Source of the DNA: Dyadobacter pollutisoli
Lineage (GTDB): Bacteria; Bacteroidota; Bacteroidia; Cytophagales; Spirosomataceae
DNA length: 64,000 bases
Direction of reading: 5' to 3'
Assembly (NCBI RefSeq): GCF_026625565.1
Contig: NZ_CP112998.1
Span: 312,501 to 376,500, forward strand
Made by a program: the position numbers and the translations under genes. Below the pieces are notes generated by a model. The model saw only the letters and a program-made list of their open reading frames with translations. It was not told where the DNA came from and searched no databases. Below are positions 15,593 to 23,950 of the stretch, piece after piece. Each line of letters begins with the position of its first letter. The first letter of the stretch is position 1.

Positions 15593-16873
15593 ATGAAAAA
15601 TTACACTTATAACCAAATGAGCGACGAGTTGATCGACATCGTCAGCGAGCCTCCTACCTGGATCATGCGGGGTGGAGCAGGCACCATAACCGGTATTTTG
15701 CTGCTCTTCATGCTCGGTACCTGGGTGATCAAATACCCCGAAGTACTGACCGGAAGCGCGGTAGTCACTACCCGCGTGCAGCCGATCAAAGTAGTGGTAC
15801 CCATGGGCGGACGAATGACCAGTCTGCTGGTAAAAGACGAAACCATTGTAAAAAAAGGCACTATTCTGGCGGAAACAGAAAATACCACCCAGCTCAGCAA
15901 CATTCCCGCGATCAGGCAATTGATAGCAGAAACAAGGCTTTTTCTGGCCAACCCACAGCGCCAGGTTTCGTTTCAGGATGGGCATATGAGCTGGGGCGAT
16001 TTACAAACTGACTTGAATGTGGCCCGTCAGAATTACCTGGATTTCAAGCGGCTTCAATCTGATCATTTTCAGGAATCGCGCATTAAAAACCGGAAGCAAC
16101 AAGTGAAAGAGCTCCGGCAAATGCTTTCCGTAAATGAACACCAGATAGAGCTTCACGAGGAAGCTTTCAAGAATGCGGAGGAACGTTTTCAGGGGGACGA
16201 GAAACTCTTCAAACAAGGCGCTACCAGTAAGTTCGACTACATTGCCAGCAAAAACAAACGCCTGGAAACGCAGCGGGAGCGGGAGAATTTTGAAAAGGAA
16301 ATTTTGAATAACAATTTGAAATTGAATGAGGTAGAACGTGATGTGCAGGAGATTGAATATGCCCATACTGAGAAAAAACGGCTCTGTCTGGACAACATCG
16401 GCCGGAGCCTGGCCAACATTGAAAACAGCCTGCGTAACTGGCAGCAAAATTACCTCATTACTGCGCCAGCTGACGGCAAGCTCGTATTCCTAAAAAATCT
16501 CATTGAAAACCAGTATGTTAAAACCGCTGATACGCTTTTCGCATTGATGCCGGTGGAAGAAACTTTTATAGCAGCTGTGGATATTCCGGTGCGTGGTATG
16601 GGTAAAGCTCGGATTGGCCAGAAAGTGATCATTAAATTAGATGATTATCCGTACCAGGAGTTTGGCATGCTGGAAGGTAAGGTCGTCAGCCTTGAACCTT
16701 CGTTGACCGTACATTCTTACCGGGTAATGGTCAGTTTGCCAGCCGACCTGACCAGTACTTATAATCAGAAGTTCAGATTTAAATCCGAAATGGCAGGTAC
16801 CGCGCAAATTGTAACTAACGACCTGAGACTGATTGAACACGCTTTTTACGGCCTGCGTAAACTATTGATGTAA
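15593..16873 (+). CDS. HlyD-family membrane-fusion (adaptor) protein of the ABC exporter
   Basis: 426 residues from the ATG at 15593, 12 nt after the exporter stop. One transmembrane helix (about 27-47, GAGTITGILLLFMLGTWVI) is followed by a lipoyl-like half motif (VVVPMGGRMTSLLVKDETIV, KKGTILAE). A long alpha-helical hairpin spans about 90-290 with heptad-like charged repeats (LRQMLSVNEHQIELHEEAF, RLETQRERENFEKEI). The second lipoyl half is at ITAPADGKLVFLKNL and a beta-barrel lies towards the C-terminus. It links the inner-membrane exporter 13382 to an outer-membrane channel, which must be encoded elsewhere. It is transcribed with 13382. Confidence 0.9.
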   Translation: MKNYTYNQMSDELIDIVSEPPTWIMRGGAGTITGILLLFMLGTWVIKYPEVLTGSAVVTTRVQPIKVVVPMGGRMTSLLVKDETIVKKGTILAETENTTQLSNIPAIRQLIAETRLFLANPQRQVSFQDGHMSWGDLQTDLNVARQNYLDFKRLQSDHFQESRIKNRKQQVKELRQMLSVNEHQIELHEEAFKNAEERFQGDEKLFKQGATSKFDYIASKNKRLETQRERENFEKEILNNNLKLNEVERDVQEIEYAHTEKKRLCLDNIGRSLANIENSLRNWQQNYLITAPADGKLVFLKNLIENQYVKTADTLFALMPVEETFIAAVDIPVRGMGKARIGQKVIIKLDDYPYQEFGMLEGKVVSLEPSLTVHSYRVMVSLPADLTSTYNQKFRFKSEMAGTAQIVTNDLRLIEHAFYGLRKLLM

Positions 16874-16955
16874 TGCATTGGTATCGCTCAAAGTCGGAAA
16901 TCGTGGCTACGCGGAGAATTAGATTGAATAAGTAAGCGACCCTAAATTCATAAAA

Positions 16956-18170
16956 ATGGAGAAGATTGTACAACCAACCGCCCCGACCGAACGCCACAGC
17001 CTGCTCGACGTCCTCCGGGGTTTTGCGTTACTGGGCGTTTTGTTGGCCAATATGGTCAGCCATTCCGGTTACTTTTTCTTATCAAAGGCCGGGATAGAAG
17101 CGTTGGGAACAGCCGAAATTGATCACATTGCTGAATGGATCGAACACTTCCTGATCGATGGGAAATTCTATTCACTTTTTTCAATGCTTTTCGGGATTGG
17201 GTTTGCCCTGCAAATGAAACGTTCCTCGGCATTGGATACCGATTTCACCGCACGATTCCGAAGGCGATTGGTTATTATGTTCGTTCTCGGCTTGCTGCAT
17301 GCCATTCTTTTGTACGTGGGCGACATTCTGACGGTTTATGCTTTGACAGGATTTGTGCTCCTGCTTTTCAGGAAATCATCTGATAAGGTCCTCCTGCGCG
17401 GCGCTGTAATCCTGATGCTGATCCCGATCGCCCAGTATGCGATCATGTGGGCGATTCATTCCGCGAATCCGCCTGCTCCTGTTGTCGAAGAAGGTCCGCG
17501 GTTTTTTGATCAGGTCATTCTTACTTTCCGGACAGGAAGCTATCCCGAAATCATGCAAATGAATATCGGCGGGCTGATTGTCGCCAGATATCCCGATTTG
17601 TTTTTTACGGGCAGGTTTTTCAGGGTTTTGGCAATGTTTCTCATTGGCTTTTATATTTCAAGAAACATGATCTATGCTAATATCGCTGCGCATCGCCCCC
17701 TTATTCGTAAAGTAATGATCTGGGGAGCGGTGATCGGGATTCCCTGCAACATTGTGCTGGCGATGATGATGACCACCGATGCATACTATGATTTTGAGCC
17801 GACGGGTATCATTCAACCGCTGGTATATGCATTTGGTGTACCGGGACTGGCGCTTTGCTATGCTGCGATTTTTGCATTGTTATTTGAAAATCCGGGCTGG
17901 AAAAAGCGACTGATGGTCTTTGCTCCCGTCGGGCAACTGGCACTCACCAATTATATCATGCAGTCATTGATCTGCGCCTGTATTTTCATGAGCTACGGTC
18001 TGGCTCTGGAAGCGCAGATCGGTCCCGCCAGATTAGCGTTAATCGCTTTCGCGATTTACACTTTCCAAATCATTTTCAGCCACATCTGGATCAGGTACTT
18101 CCGATTCGGCCCCATGGAATGGATCTGGCGATCACTGACGTATAAAAAATGGCAGCCATTTCGCATCTAG
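16956..18170 (+). CDS. DUF418-domain multi-pass membrane protein (YeiB-like)
   Basis: 404 residues, about 9-10 hydrophobic segments. It opens with the signature SLLDVLRGFALLGVLLANMV and ends with the DUF418 tail (SHIWIRYFRFGPMEWIWRSL). The family is related to acyltransferase-type membrane proteins of the HGSNAT/Acyl_transf_3 superfamily, but no substrate is established. It is 82 bp downstream of the HlyD gene on the same strand and may be read from the exporter promoter. A second protein of the same broad superfamily follows at 18235. Together they could modify an exported or surface molecule; that is inference only. Confidence 0.88.
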   Translation: MEKIVQPTAPTERHSLLDVLRGFALLGVLLANMVSHSGYFFLSKAGIEALGTAEIDHIAEWIEHFLIDGKFYSLFSMLFGIGFALQMKRSSALDTDFTARFRRRLVIMFVLGLLHAILLYVGDILTVYALTGFVLLLFRKSSDKVLLRGAVILMLIPIAQYAIMWAIHSANPPAPVVEEGPRFFDQVILTFRTGSYPEIMQMNIGGLIVARYPDLFFTGRFFRVLAMFLIGFYISRNMIYANIAAHRPLIRKVMIWGAVIGIPCNIVLAMMMTTDAYYDFEPTGIIQPLVYAFGVPGLALCYAAIFALLFENPGWKKRLMVFAPVGQLALTNYIMQSLICACIFMSYGLALEAQIGPARLALIAFAIYTFQIIFSHIWIRYFRFGPMEWIWRSLTYKKWQPFRI

Positions 18171-18176
18171 GGTTTG

Positions 18177-18216
18177 TGACCATTGACCGCCGACCATTGT
18201 TAATCGTCAATGGTCA
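18177..18216. other. 11-bp inverted repeat between the two acyltransferase-like genes
   Basis: TGACCATTGAC (18177-18187) is exactly complementary to GTCAATGGTCA (18206-18216) with an 18-nt spacer that itself contains another GACCATTG (18192-18199). No T-run follows, so it is not a standard terminator. It may be an operator or an mRNA-processing hairpin. Confidence 0.4.
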
Positions 18217-18234
18217 AATAAATCCCCCTCAACA

Positions 18235-19395
18235 ATGACCTCTTTAACTAAAAACCGTATCGAATCTATTGATCTTCTGAAAGGGTTTGTGATGGTGTTG
18301 ATGGCTCTGGATCATACCAGAGACTATTTCTATCAATCGGCTGCATTTTTCGATGTCAGTAATCCTGCTAATGCGACCATTCCGGTTTATATCACGCGGA
18401 TCATGACGCACGTTTGCGCCCCTACATTCAGTTTTCTTGCCGGTATTTCTGCATTTATGTCCGGCAAACGAAAATCGAAGACTGATCTTTCAATGTTCTT
18501 GATCAAGCGTGGTTTATGGCTGATTTTGATGGAATTGACCATCATTGCATTCGCCTGGTATCTCAATGTAGATTTCACCAATATCGATCTGGCCGTGATC
18601 TGGGTTTTGGGGGTAAGTATGATTTTTCTTGCAGGATTTATATACCTTCCTAAAAATGCAATTCTGGTCATTTCACTACTGCTCATAGCCGGTCATAACA
18701 TGCTGGATACTATTCATTTGAACAATGTCTGGTGGGCGATTTTGCATGAAGTTTACGCCACGAAAATTTCAGCTAATATGACGCTTACCGTCGTTTACCC
18801 AATCATTCCATGGATTGCCGTCATGGCGCTGGGTTACTATTTCGGTCAGTTTTATGATGCGTCCATTGCCCCCGGGCAAAGGAAGAAACTGTTTAGTACC
18901 ATTGGTTTTGCCCTGATCATGCTTTTCATTGGGATACGATGGGCGAATGTATACGGAGACCCGGTTCCCTGGACGCACCTGCAGTCCCCGGTGAGAACGA
19001 TGATGTCGTTCCTCAATGTCGACAAATATCCGCCGTCGCTTTCCTATTTGCTGCTGACCTTGTCATTCGCATTCCTGTTTCTGGCCAACTCCGAAAAGTG
19101 GCGGGGAAAAGCGGTGGACTTCTTTTCTGTCTTCGGTCGAGTGCCATTTTTCTACTACATTTTACACCTCTACACCATCCGTATTTCGGGGATGATCGCG
19201 GCAGAACTTACAGGTTATGGCTGGGAGAGTATGATCCAGAAGCAGTTTGAGATCGAGCTTCACGGCTTTGGTTTCAATCTCGCGATCGTCTATTTAATCT
19301 GGATCGGGATCATTTTAATGCTTTATCCACTTTGTAAATGGTTCGACATGTACAAGCAGAGCCACAAGGAACAATGGTGGCTGAGCTATTTATAA
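18235..19395 (+). CDS. HGSNAT/DUF1624-like multi-pass membrane protein
   Basis: 386 residues with around 10 transmembrane segments. The N-terminus NRIESIDLLKGFVMVLMALD followed by HTRDYFY matches the heparan-alpha-glucosaminide N-acetyltransferase catalytic domain family (DUF1624), in which a conserved histidine near the first helices takes part in acetyl transfer. FFYYILHLYTIRI near the C-terminus is also typical. Such proteins are thought to use cytoplasmic acetyl-CoA to acetylate extracytoplasmic sugars. The target is unknown here. It follows the DUF418 gene at 64 bp on the same strand and is the last gene before the copper ATPase, which has its own promoter box. Confidence 0.85.
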   Translation: MTSLTKNRIESIDLLKGFVMVLMALDHTRDYFYQSAAFFDVSNPANATIPVYITRIMTHVCAPTFSFLAGISAFMSGKRKSKTDLSMFLIKRGLWLILMELTIIAFAWYLNVDFTNIDLAVIWVLGVSMIFLAGFIYLPKNAILVISLLLIAGHNMLDTIHLNNVWWAILHEVYATKISANMTLTVVYPIIPWIAVMALGYYFGQFYDASIAPGQRKKLFSTIGFALIMLFIGIRWANVYGDPVPWTHLQSPVRTMMSFLNVDKYPPSLSYLLLTLSFAFLFLANSEKWRGKAVDFFSVFGRVPFFYYILHLYTIRISGMIAAELTGYGWESMIQKQFEIELHGFGFNLAIVYLIWIGIILMLYPLCKWFDMYKQSHKEQWWLSYL

Positions 19396-19447
19396 ATCAT
19401 GTAAAACACAGCCCTAATTGTGTAAAAAAGGGCAGCACGGCTCCTGT

Positions 19448-19455
19448 TATCTTTG
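19448..19455 (+). promoter_or_regulatory. Probable -7 promoter box of the copper ATPase gene
   Basis: TATCTTTG matches the Bacteroidota -7 consensus TAnnTTTG and lies 20 bp upstream of the ATG at 19475. A matching -33 element at ideal spacing is not clear (TTG at 19418 is somewhat far). Confidence 0.45.
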
Positions 19456-19474
19456 TATAAAATAATTGGAGATC

Positions 19475-21736
19475 ATGGAGACCTACATTAGTGAAGATAT
19501 AAATAGGAAGAAACCCACTGCTGGCAAGCTTACAAAGCAAACTTTTCCGGTATTGGGTATGACCTGCGCGGCCTGTGCCGTGAGCGTCGAAAGTATGCTA
19601 AAATCGACCAAAGGTGTGCAGGATGCAGGCGTGAATTATGCCAACCAGACTGCCTGGGCGGAGTATGATAAAAGTGTTAAAACCGAAGACCTGCAAAATG
19701 CCGTACGTGCCATTGGTTACGACCTGATCATTGATTCGGAAGACCCTCAGCTTGAACAACAGCAGGCTCAGGAGCGGGATTACGATCAACTCAAAAAACG
19801 TACGATCTGGGCAGCATTACTTTCGCTGCCGGTGGTGGTGATCGGAATGTTCCTGATGGATATGCCTTATGCCAACTGGATTATGATGGTACTGTCGTTC
19901 CCGGTCGTGTTCATTTTGGGCCGGAAGTTTTTTGTGAATGCTTTCAGGCAGGCAAAACTGGGCAAGGCCAACATGGATACGCTGGTCGCTCTGAGTACCG
20001 GTATCGCCTTTTTGTTTAGCCTTTTTAATACCATTTATCCGGAGTTCTGGCATGCGGGAGGATTGCATGCGCATGTATATTACGAGGCTGCGGCGGTAGT
20101 GATTGCTTTTATTTCTCTGGGGAAATTGCTGGAAGAAAAAGCCAAGTCCAATACCTCATCGGCCATTAAAAAGCTCATGGGACTGCAACCGAAGACGGTA
20201 CGTGCCATTGTGAATGGAACTGAGCAGGAAATCCCGGTGGCACAGGTGCAGGTAGGGTATACGATTGTGGTGCGACCAGGTGAAAAAATCCCCGTGGATG
20301 GTGTGGTAACCTCCGGTAGCTCATTTGTGGACGAAAGCATGATCAGCGGTGAGCCGGTGGCTGTTGAAAAAAAGAAAGGTGAAAAAGTCTTTGCCGGTAC
20401 CATCAACCAGAAAGGTAGTTTTCAGTTTGAGGCGCAGAAAGTGGGAGGGGACACGATCCTTGCACAGATCATTAAGATGGTCCAGGAGGCGCAGGGAAGT
20501 AAGGCGCCGGTACAAAAGCTGGTCGATAAAATTGCAGGCATATTTGTTCCCGTGGTGATCGGGATAGCGATATTAACATTCATTATTTGGATGATTTTCG
20601 GGGGTGAAAATGCTTTCACACATGCATTACTCACATCCGTAACCGTACTCGTAATCGCTTGCCCGTGTGCGCTCGGACTTGCGACGCCTACTGCTATAAT
20701 GGTAGGAGTTGGAAAAGGAGCGGAAAATAACATTCTGATCAAAGACGCCGAAAGCCTCGAATTAGGATACAAAGTCAATGCGATTATACTGGACAAAACC
20801 GGTACCATTACCGAGGGTAAGCCGGCGGTGAGCGGTATCGTTTGGGAGCATGATAATCAGGAGCAGGCTGCGTATAAACAGATTTTGTACGCAATGGAAG
20901 CACAATCAGAGCATCCTTTGGCAGAAGCAGTAGTGAATGATCTGAAAGAACAGGGCGTTGAAAATACATCGATTGATCAGTTTGAAAGCATTACCGGACT
21001 GGGAGCAAGCGCTGTGAAAGACGGTAGGCGCTACTTTGTCGGGAACAAAAAGTTAATGGATAAAAAAGGGATAGCAATCAGCGACAAACTCAGCGCTGAG
21101 GCCAGGGAATGGCAAAATCAGGCCAAAACAGTCATTTACTTTGGCTCCGGGGATCTGGCTCTGGCTGCCGTAGCTATCACCGATCAGATTAAAGCAACTT
21201 CTGCCGAGGCGATCGAAACGCTGCAAAACAGGGGCATTGAAGTGTACATGCTCACCGGCGATAATAATCACACAGCGGCTGCTGTGGCTGCACAAGTGGG
21301 GCTACGCCACTATAAAGCAGAAGTAATGCCTTCCGAAAAAGCCAGTTTTATCAAAGAGCTCCAAGCACAGGGAAAAGTAGTGGCGATGGTAGGCGACGGA
21401 ATCAATGACAGCCACGCGCTGGCACAGGCGGATGTGAGTATTGCGATGGGGAAAGGCTCCGATGTCGCAATGGATGTTGCCAAAATGACCCTCATTACCT
21501 CGGATCTGAACATGGTACCCAAGGCACTGCTGCTTTCCGCAAAAACCGTGAAAACAATCAGGCAAAACCTGTTCTGGGCGTTTATTTACAACCTGATCGG
21601 CATTCCGTTGGCTGCCGGCCTGCTGTATCCATTCAATGGATTTTTACTCGATCCGATGATTGCAGGCGCTGCAATGGCATTGAGCTCAGTATCGGTTGTG
21701 AGCAATAGCCTCAGGTTAAAAATGGCCGGAATTTAA
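19475..21736 (+). CDS. copA: Copper-translocating P-type ATPase (P1B)
   Basis: 753 residues from the ATG at 19475; a TTG 9 nt upstream is less likely. One N-terminal heavy-metal-associated domain carries GMTCAACAVSVE (metal-binding CxxC). Eight membrane helices are expected. The P1B-1 metal motif CPC is in VIACPCALGLATP (near 395). The phosphorylation site is DKTGTITEG (near 439), the HP motif SEHPLAEAV, the ATP-binding and hinge parts MLTGDN and MVGDGINDSHAL, and the C-terminal YN in FWAFIYNLIG. This set defines Cu(I) export ATPases at the inner membrane. No copper regulator or chaperone gene is adjacent. The gene is convergent with the GNAT gene, 6 bp from its end. Confidence 0.95.
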   Translation: METYISEDINRKKPTAGKLTKQTFPVLGMTCAACAVSVESMLKSTKGVQDAGVNYANQTAWAEYDKSVKTEDLQNAVRAIGYDLIIDSEDPQLEQQQAQERDYDQLKKRTIWAALLSLPVVVIGMFLMDMPYANWIMMVLSFPVVFILGRKFFVNAFRQAKLGKANMDTLVALSTGIAFLFSLFNTIYPEFWHAGGLHAHVYYEAAAVVIAFISLGKLLEEKAKSNTSSAIKKLMGLQPKTVRAIVNGTEQEIPVAQVQVGYTIVVRPGEKIPVDGVVTSGSSFVDESMISGEPVAVEKKKGEKVFAGTINQKGSFQFEAQKVGGDTILAQIIKMVQEAQGSKAPVQKLVDKIAGIFVPVVIGIAILTFIIWMIFGGENAFTHALLTSVTVLVIACPCALGLATPTAIMVGVGKGAENNILIKDAESLELGYKVNAIILDKTGTITEGKPAVSGIVWEHDNQEQAAYKQILYAMEAQSEHPLAEAVVNDLKEQGVENTSIDQFESITGLGASAVKDGRRYFVGNKKLMDKKGIAISDKLSAEAREWQNQAKTVIYFGSGDLALAAVAITDQIKATSAEAIETLQNRGIEVYMLTGDNNHTAAAVAAQVGLRHYKAEVMPSEKASFIKELQAQGKVVAMVGDGINDSHALAQADVSIAMGKGSDVAMDVAKMTLITSDLNMVPKALLLSAKTVKTIRQNLFWAFIYNLIGIPLAAGLLYPFNGFLLDPMIAGAAMALSSVSVVSNSLRLKMAGI

Positions 21737-21742
21737 GCAGGT

Positions 21743-22210
21743 TTAAAGCATTTTTTCCATATAAATGGCCCCCTCGGAGGGGTTGAAACGGTAGGCGGGG
21801 GTGGTCTGGAAGCCATAGGATTCGTAGAGCTCCCTCGCTTTCACCAGATTGGCCAATGTATCGAGTTTCATTTTCTGATAACCGAGTGCTTTCGCCCCCT
21901 CCATGGCACGTTCCAGCAGTTCCTTTCCGAGTTTGTAGCCCCTGTATTCCGGTCGTACAAACATTCGTTTAAGTTCTGCTGTCTCGCTGTCAAACTGCCT
22001 CACACCTACACACCCTGCCGGTAGTTCATCCACATAAGCCAGCAGCAGCATACCGTCCGGCTTGTAATACTGCTTTCGTAAATTTTCCAATTCCTCGGAG
22101 AAGTTTTGAAAGCACAGATCGATATCCAAAAATGTGGCGTATTCCTGAAAAAGGCCCTTCGCCTGTTCAAACTCCGGATCGCTTTCCGCGATTTTGAATG
22201 TAATGTCCAT
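21743..22210 (-). CDS. GNAT-family N-acetyltransferase
   Basis: 155 residues. The acetyl-CoA-binding motif A is clear: ELKRMFVRPEYRGYKLGKEL (R-x-x-G-x-x-x pyrophosphate loop), followed by KALGYQKMKLDTL and the C-terminal KARELYESYGFQTTP. The N-terminus (FKIAESDPEFEQAKGLFQEY) resembles the group annotated as PhnO/ElaA-like general acetyltransferases. The substrate cannot be deduced. The end is 6 bp from the end of copA on the opposite strand. Confidence 0.9.
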   Translation of the reverse strand: MDITFKIAESDPEFEQAKGLFQEYATFLDIDLCFQNFSEELENLRKQYYKPDGMLLLAYVDELPAGCVGVRQFDSETAELKRMFVRPEYRGYKLGKELLERAMEGAKALGYQKMKLDTLANLVKARELYESYGFQTTPAYRFNPSEGAIYMEKML

Positions 22211-22525
22211 CTATTTTATTAGTTAATGAAGTTCATGATCAAAATACTATTCAGAGCGCATAGCATATATTCCAAAGGTCAGGAACGTCGCTTTTCTCGT
22301 TTTCTTGGTCATGGGTATCAGGATATTTTGGCCATAAATATAGAGCCGTCTCTTGATATTTGCTGCGTATTTTGTTTTTACCGGTAAATCAACCCCATAC
22401 GTTTCAACCTTAATTCGCGCCAGTTGAGGAAATGAAAGTAGCACTCTGTGTATGAGACCATTTCGGTACGGCGGGTCACGTGATAATTTTGATGCATCAA
22501 ACAAAATCAAAAGATCATTAAAGCC
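22211..22525. other. Divergent intergenic region, 315 bp, no supported gene
   Basis: The region lies between the GNAT gene (-) and the lipoprotein gene (+). A minus-strand open frame at 22247-22510 exists, but it has no family features, no plausible start signal and a composition unlike its neighbours. I see no clear promoter box or repeat. Confidence 0.5.
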
Positions 22526-22957
22526 ATGAAAAACCTATTCAATCTCAAACACATTGTCGCAGTTCTTATTCTGTTCGTGTCAGTTAGTTCGTGTAAAAAG
22601 GATAAGGACGAAGTTGCCCCAGCCGATCTGGCAACGAGCGTTTCCGGAAAGTATATTTTCTCCGAACTTGAATTCGAAGGCCGCACAGTACCAGCTGACG
22701 AAAGTAATTTGAAGGGAGATATCCTGATCACGAAAAAAACAGCTACTACCATTGACGCATCACTGAATATCCGTTCAAAATCTACGAATGAAGAGTTTAT
22801 GGTTTACGATGTAAGCGACATCGAAGTTTCCGAAACCTCAGGCACCATTGATCTGATTTACGAAGGAGAAAAAGTGGCAAAGATCAAAGGTAAAAAGATC
22901 ATCATCAGCGCCACCGACGACTCAGGCACGGATTTCACATTGACTGCAACACGCTGA
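22526..22957 (+). CDS. Small hypothetical lipoprotein
   Basis: 143 residues. Signal sequence MKNLFNLKHIVAVLILFVSV is followed by lipobox VSSC (Cys about 23) and a lysine/aspartate-rich linker. The mature part is beta-rich (SGKYIFSELEFEGRTVPADE, TIDASLNIRSKST, SGTIDLIYEGEKVAKIKGKK), a lipocalin/calycin-like pattern frequent in short Bacteroidota lipoproteins. No catalytic residues or named family can be given. It stands alone; a long perfect hairpin follows at 23014. Confidence 0.75.
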   Translation: MKNLFNLKHIVAVLILFVSVSSCKKDKDEVAPADLATSVSGKYIFSELEFEGRTVPADESNLKGDILITKKTATTIDASLNIRSKSTNEEFMVYDVSDIEVSETSGTIDLIYEGEKVAKIKGKKIIISATDDSGTDFTLTATR

Positions 22958-23013
22958 TTTGTAGCCTCCGGTTGGAAGTTTAATTTATAGTTTTCCAATG
23001 TTCGTACTGATCA

Positions 23014-23058
23014 TTTACTGCGATATCGGAGCATCATGTGTTCCGATATCGCAGTAAA
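23014..23058. terminator. Perfect 17-bp hairpin between convergent genes
   Basis: TTTACTGCGATATCGGA (23014-23030) pairs exactly with TCCGATATCGCAGTAAA (23042-23058) across an 11-nt loop. It lies between the ends of 22526 (+) and 23126 (-) and so could stop transcription from both sides. There is no U-tract on either side, so it may instead be an mRNA 3'-end stabiliser. Confidence 0.55.
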
Positions 23059-23125
23059 ATCACAAAGGTTTTCAGCAATGCAATTTTACCAATTCTGGAA
23101 AACAGAAAGGGTGACTCGAATAGCT

Positions 23126-23500
23126 TTATTTGAGAGTATTAAGTCTTTTTTGATTGAGCAGGTCGCGGTAGTTCTTCAACTCCGCATCAATTTCGGCTAC
23201 TCTTTCCTGCGATATATTGGGGTTCAACCTCTCCTCGTTAAACTCCTTAATGTATTTTTTTATTCTGTACGACGCATACCATAACGAGAATTCGCTTTTG
23301 ATGTGCGTCGTAAAGAAATTCTTGCAGGACAGGCCCAGGTGGTACAAGAAATACCCTAAAAATCCTGACAAGATTAGAAGGTATTCTTTGATGCCAATTT
23401 CCGGTGGCACTTTTTGAATTACGGCACTAAGAAATGTTGTGATAGTAGCAATTGCCTTACTTTCGTCGTTAAGGCTAATCTTGAATTTGCTTGGGGGCAT
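23126..23500 (-). CDS. Hypothetical membrane protein (second gene of a coupled pair)
   Basis: 124 residues, no recognised family. One hydrophobic segment at about 40-60 (IKEYLLILSGFLGYFLYHLG) is followed by a basic and acidic helical tail (SYRIKKYIKEFNEERLNPNI, AEIDAELKNYRDLLNQKRLN) that may be a coiled coil. The start codon overlaps the stop of 23500-23697 by one base, so translation is probably coupled. Composition is more AT-rich than the flanking genes. The pair could be a recently acquired cassette; any toxin, immunity or defence role is speculation. Confidence 0.6.
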   Translation of the reverse strand: MPPSKFKISLNDESKAIATITTFLSAVIQKVPPEIGIKEYLLILSGFLGYFLYHLGLSCKNFFTTHIKSEFSLWYASYRIKKYIKEFNEERLNPNISQERVAEIDAELKNYRDLLNQKRLNTLK

Positions 23501-23697
23501 TAATTTACAAGATCAATAAGCTTTTTAGATAAGCCTCTTTCAGGGTGTTTGCCGAGCGTTACAGTCTTGCCTGTTCTTTTATTGGTTAGCTCAATATCGC
23601 TTTGCGAGTACTTAAAAAGGTACCTAACTATTGAAAGAATAGAAAATATGATACCTATACCAATGATAGCGCTAGTGAAATAGTCTAGTGTTTCCAT
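23500..23697 (-). CDS. Small single-pass membrane protein (first gene of a coupled pair)
   Basis: 65 residues. METLDYFTSAIIGIGIIFSI starts a single transmembrane helix (about 8-28). A short cytoplasmic or extracytoplasmic tail follows, reading DIELTNKRTGKTVTLGKHPE. Such xIxLTNKxTGKxxxL strands occur in small beta-modules of effector-associated proteins, but the resemblance is too short to assign. It is translated with 23126-23500 (1-bp stop/start overlap). Two short dyads lie upstream (23736-23800). Confidence 0.55.
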   Translation of the reverse strand: METLDYFTSAIIGIGIIFSILSIVRYLFKYSQSDIELTNKRTGKTVTLGKHPERGLSKKLIDLVN

Positions 23698-23735
23698 TCT
23701 TTATAGTGTTTGCTTTTGTGTATTAAATTTAAATG

Positions 23736-23800
23736 TACAACATGTTCCTGATGTTGTAAGTTGTATAGTGACGCTCTTTCTTGTTTACGTTTTGTAAACA
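23736..23800 (-). promoter_or_regulatory. Two dyads upstream of the small membrane-protein pair
   Basis: TACAACAT (23736-23743) pairs with ATGTTGTA (23751-23758), and TGTTTAC (23782-23788) pairs with GTAAACA (23794-23800). The region is AT-rich and 39-103 bp upstream of the start at 23697. These are candidate operators; no regulator gene is adjacent. Confidence 0.4.
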
Positions 23801-23950
23801 CACAAATATATACAATTTCTCTCATTAACCCCGCGGCCTCAGCCCGAGGTATGGAAACCCCCAACTACTACAAAAGCAGCAATACCCGAAACGACCTCCC
23901 AAGCCCCAATCTCGGCAGGTTAGGGATAAAATGCAGAATGACGATAACCT

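Noticed and set aside
22247..22510. 87-residue minus-strand open frame in the 22211-22525 gap
   Set aside because: No family features, atypical composition, no promoter or start signal; likely chance.
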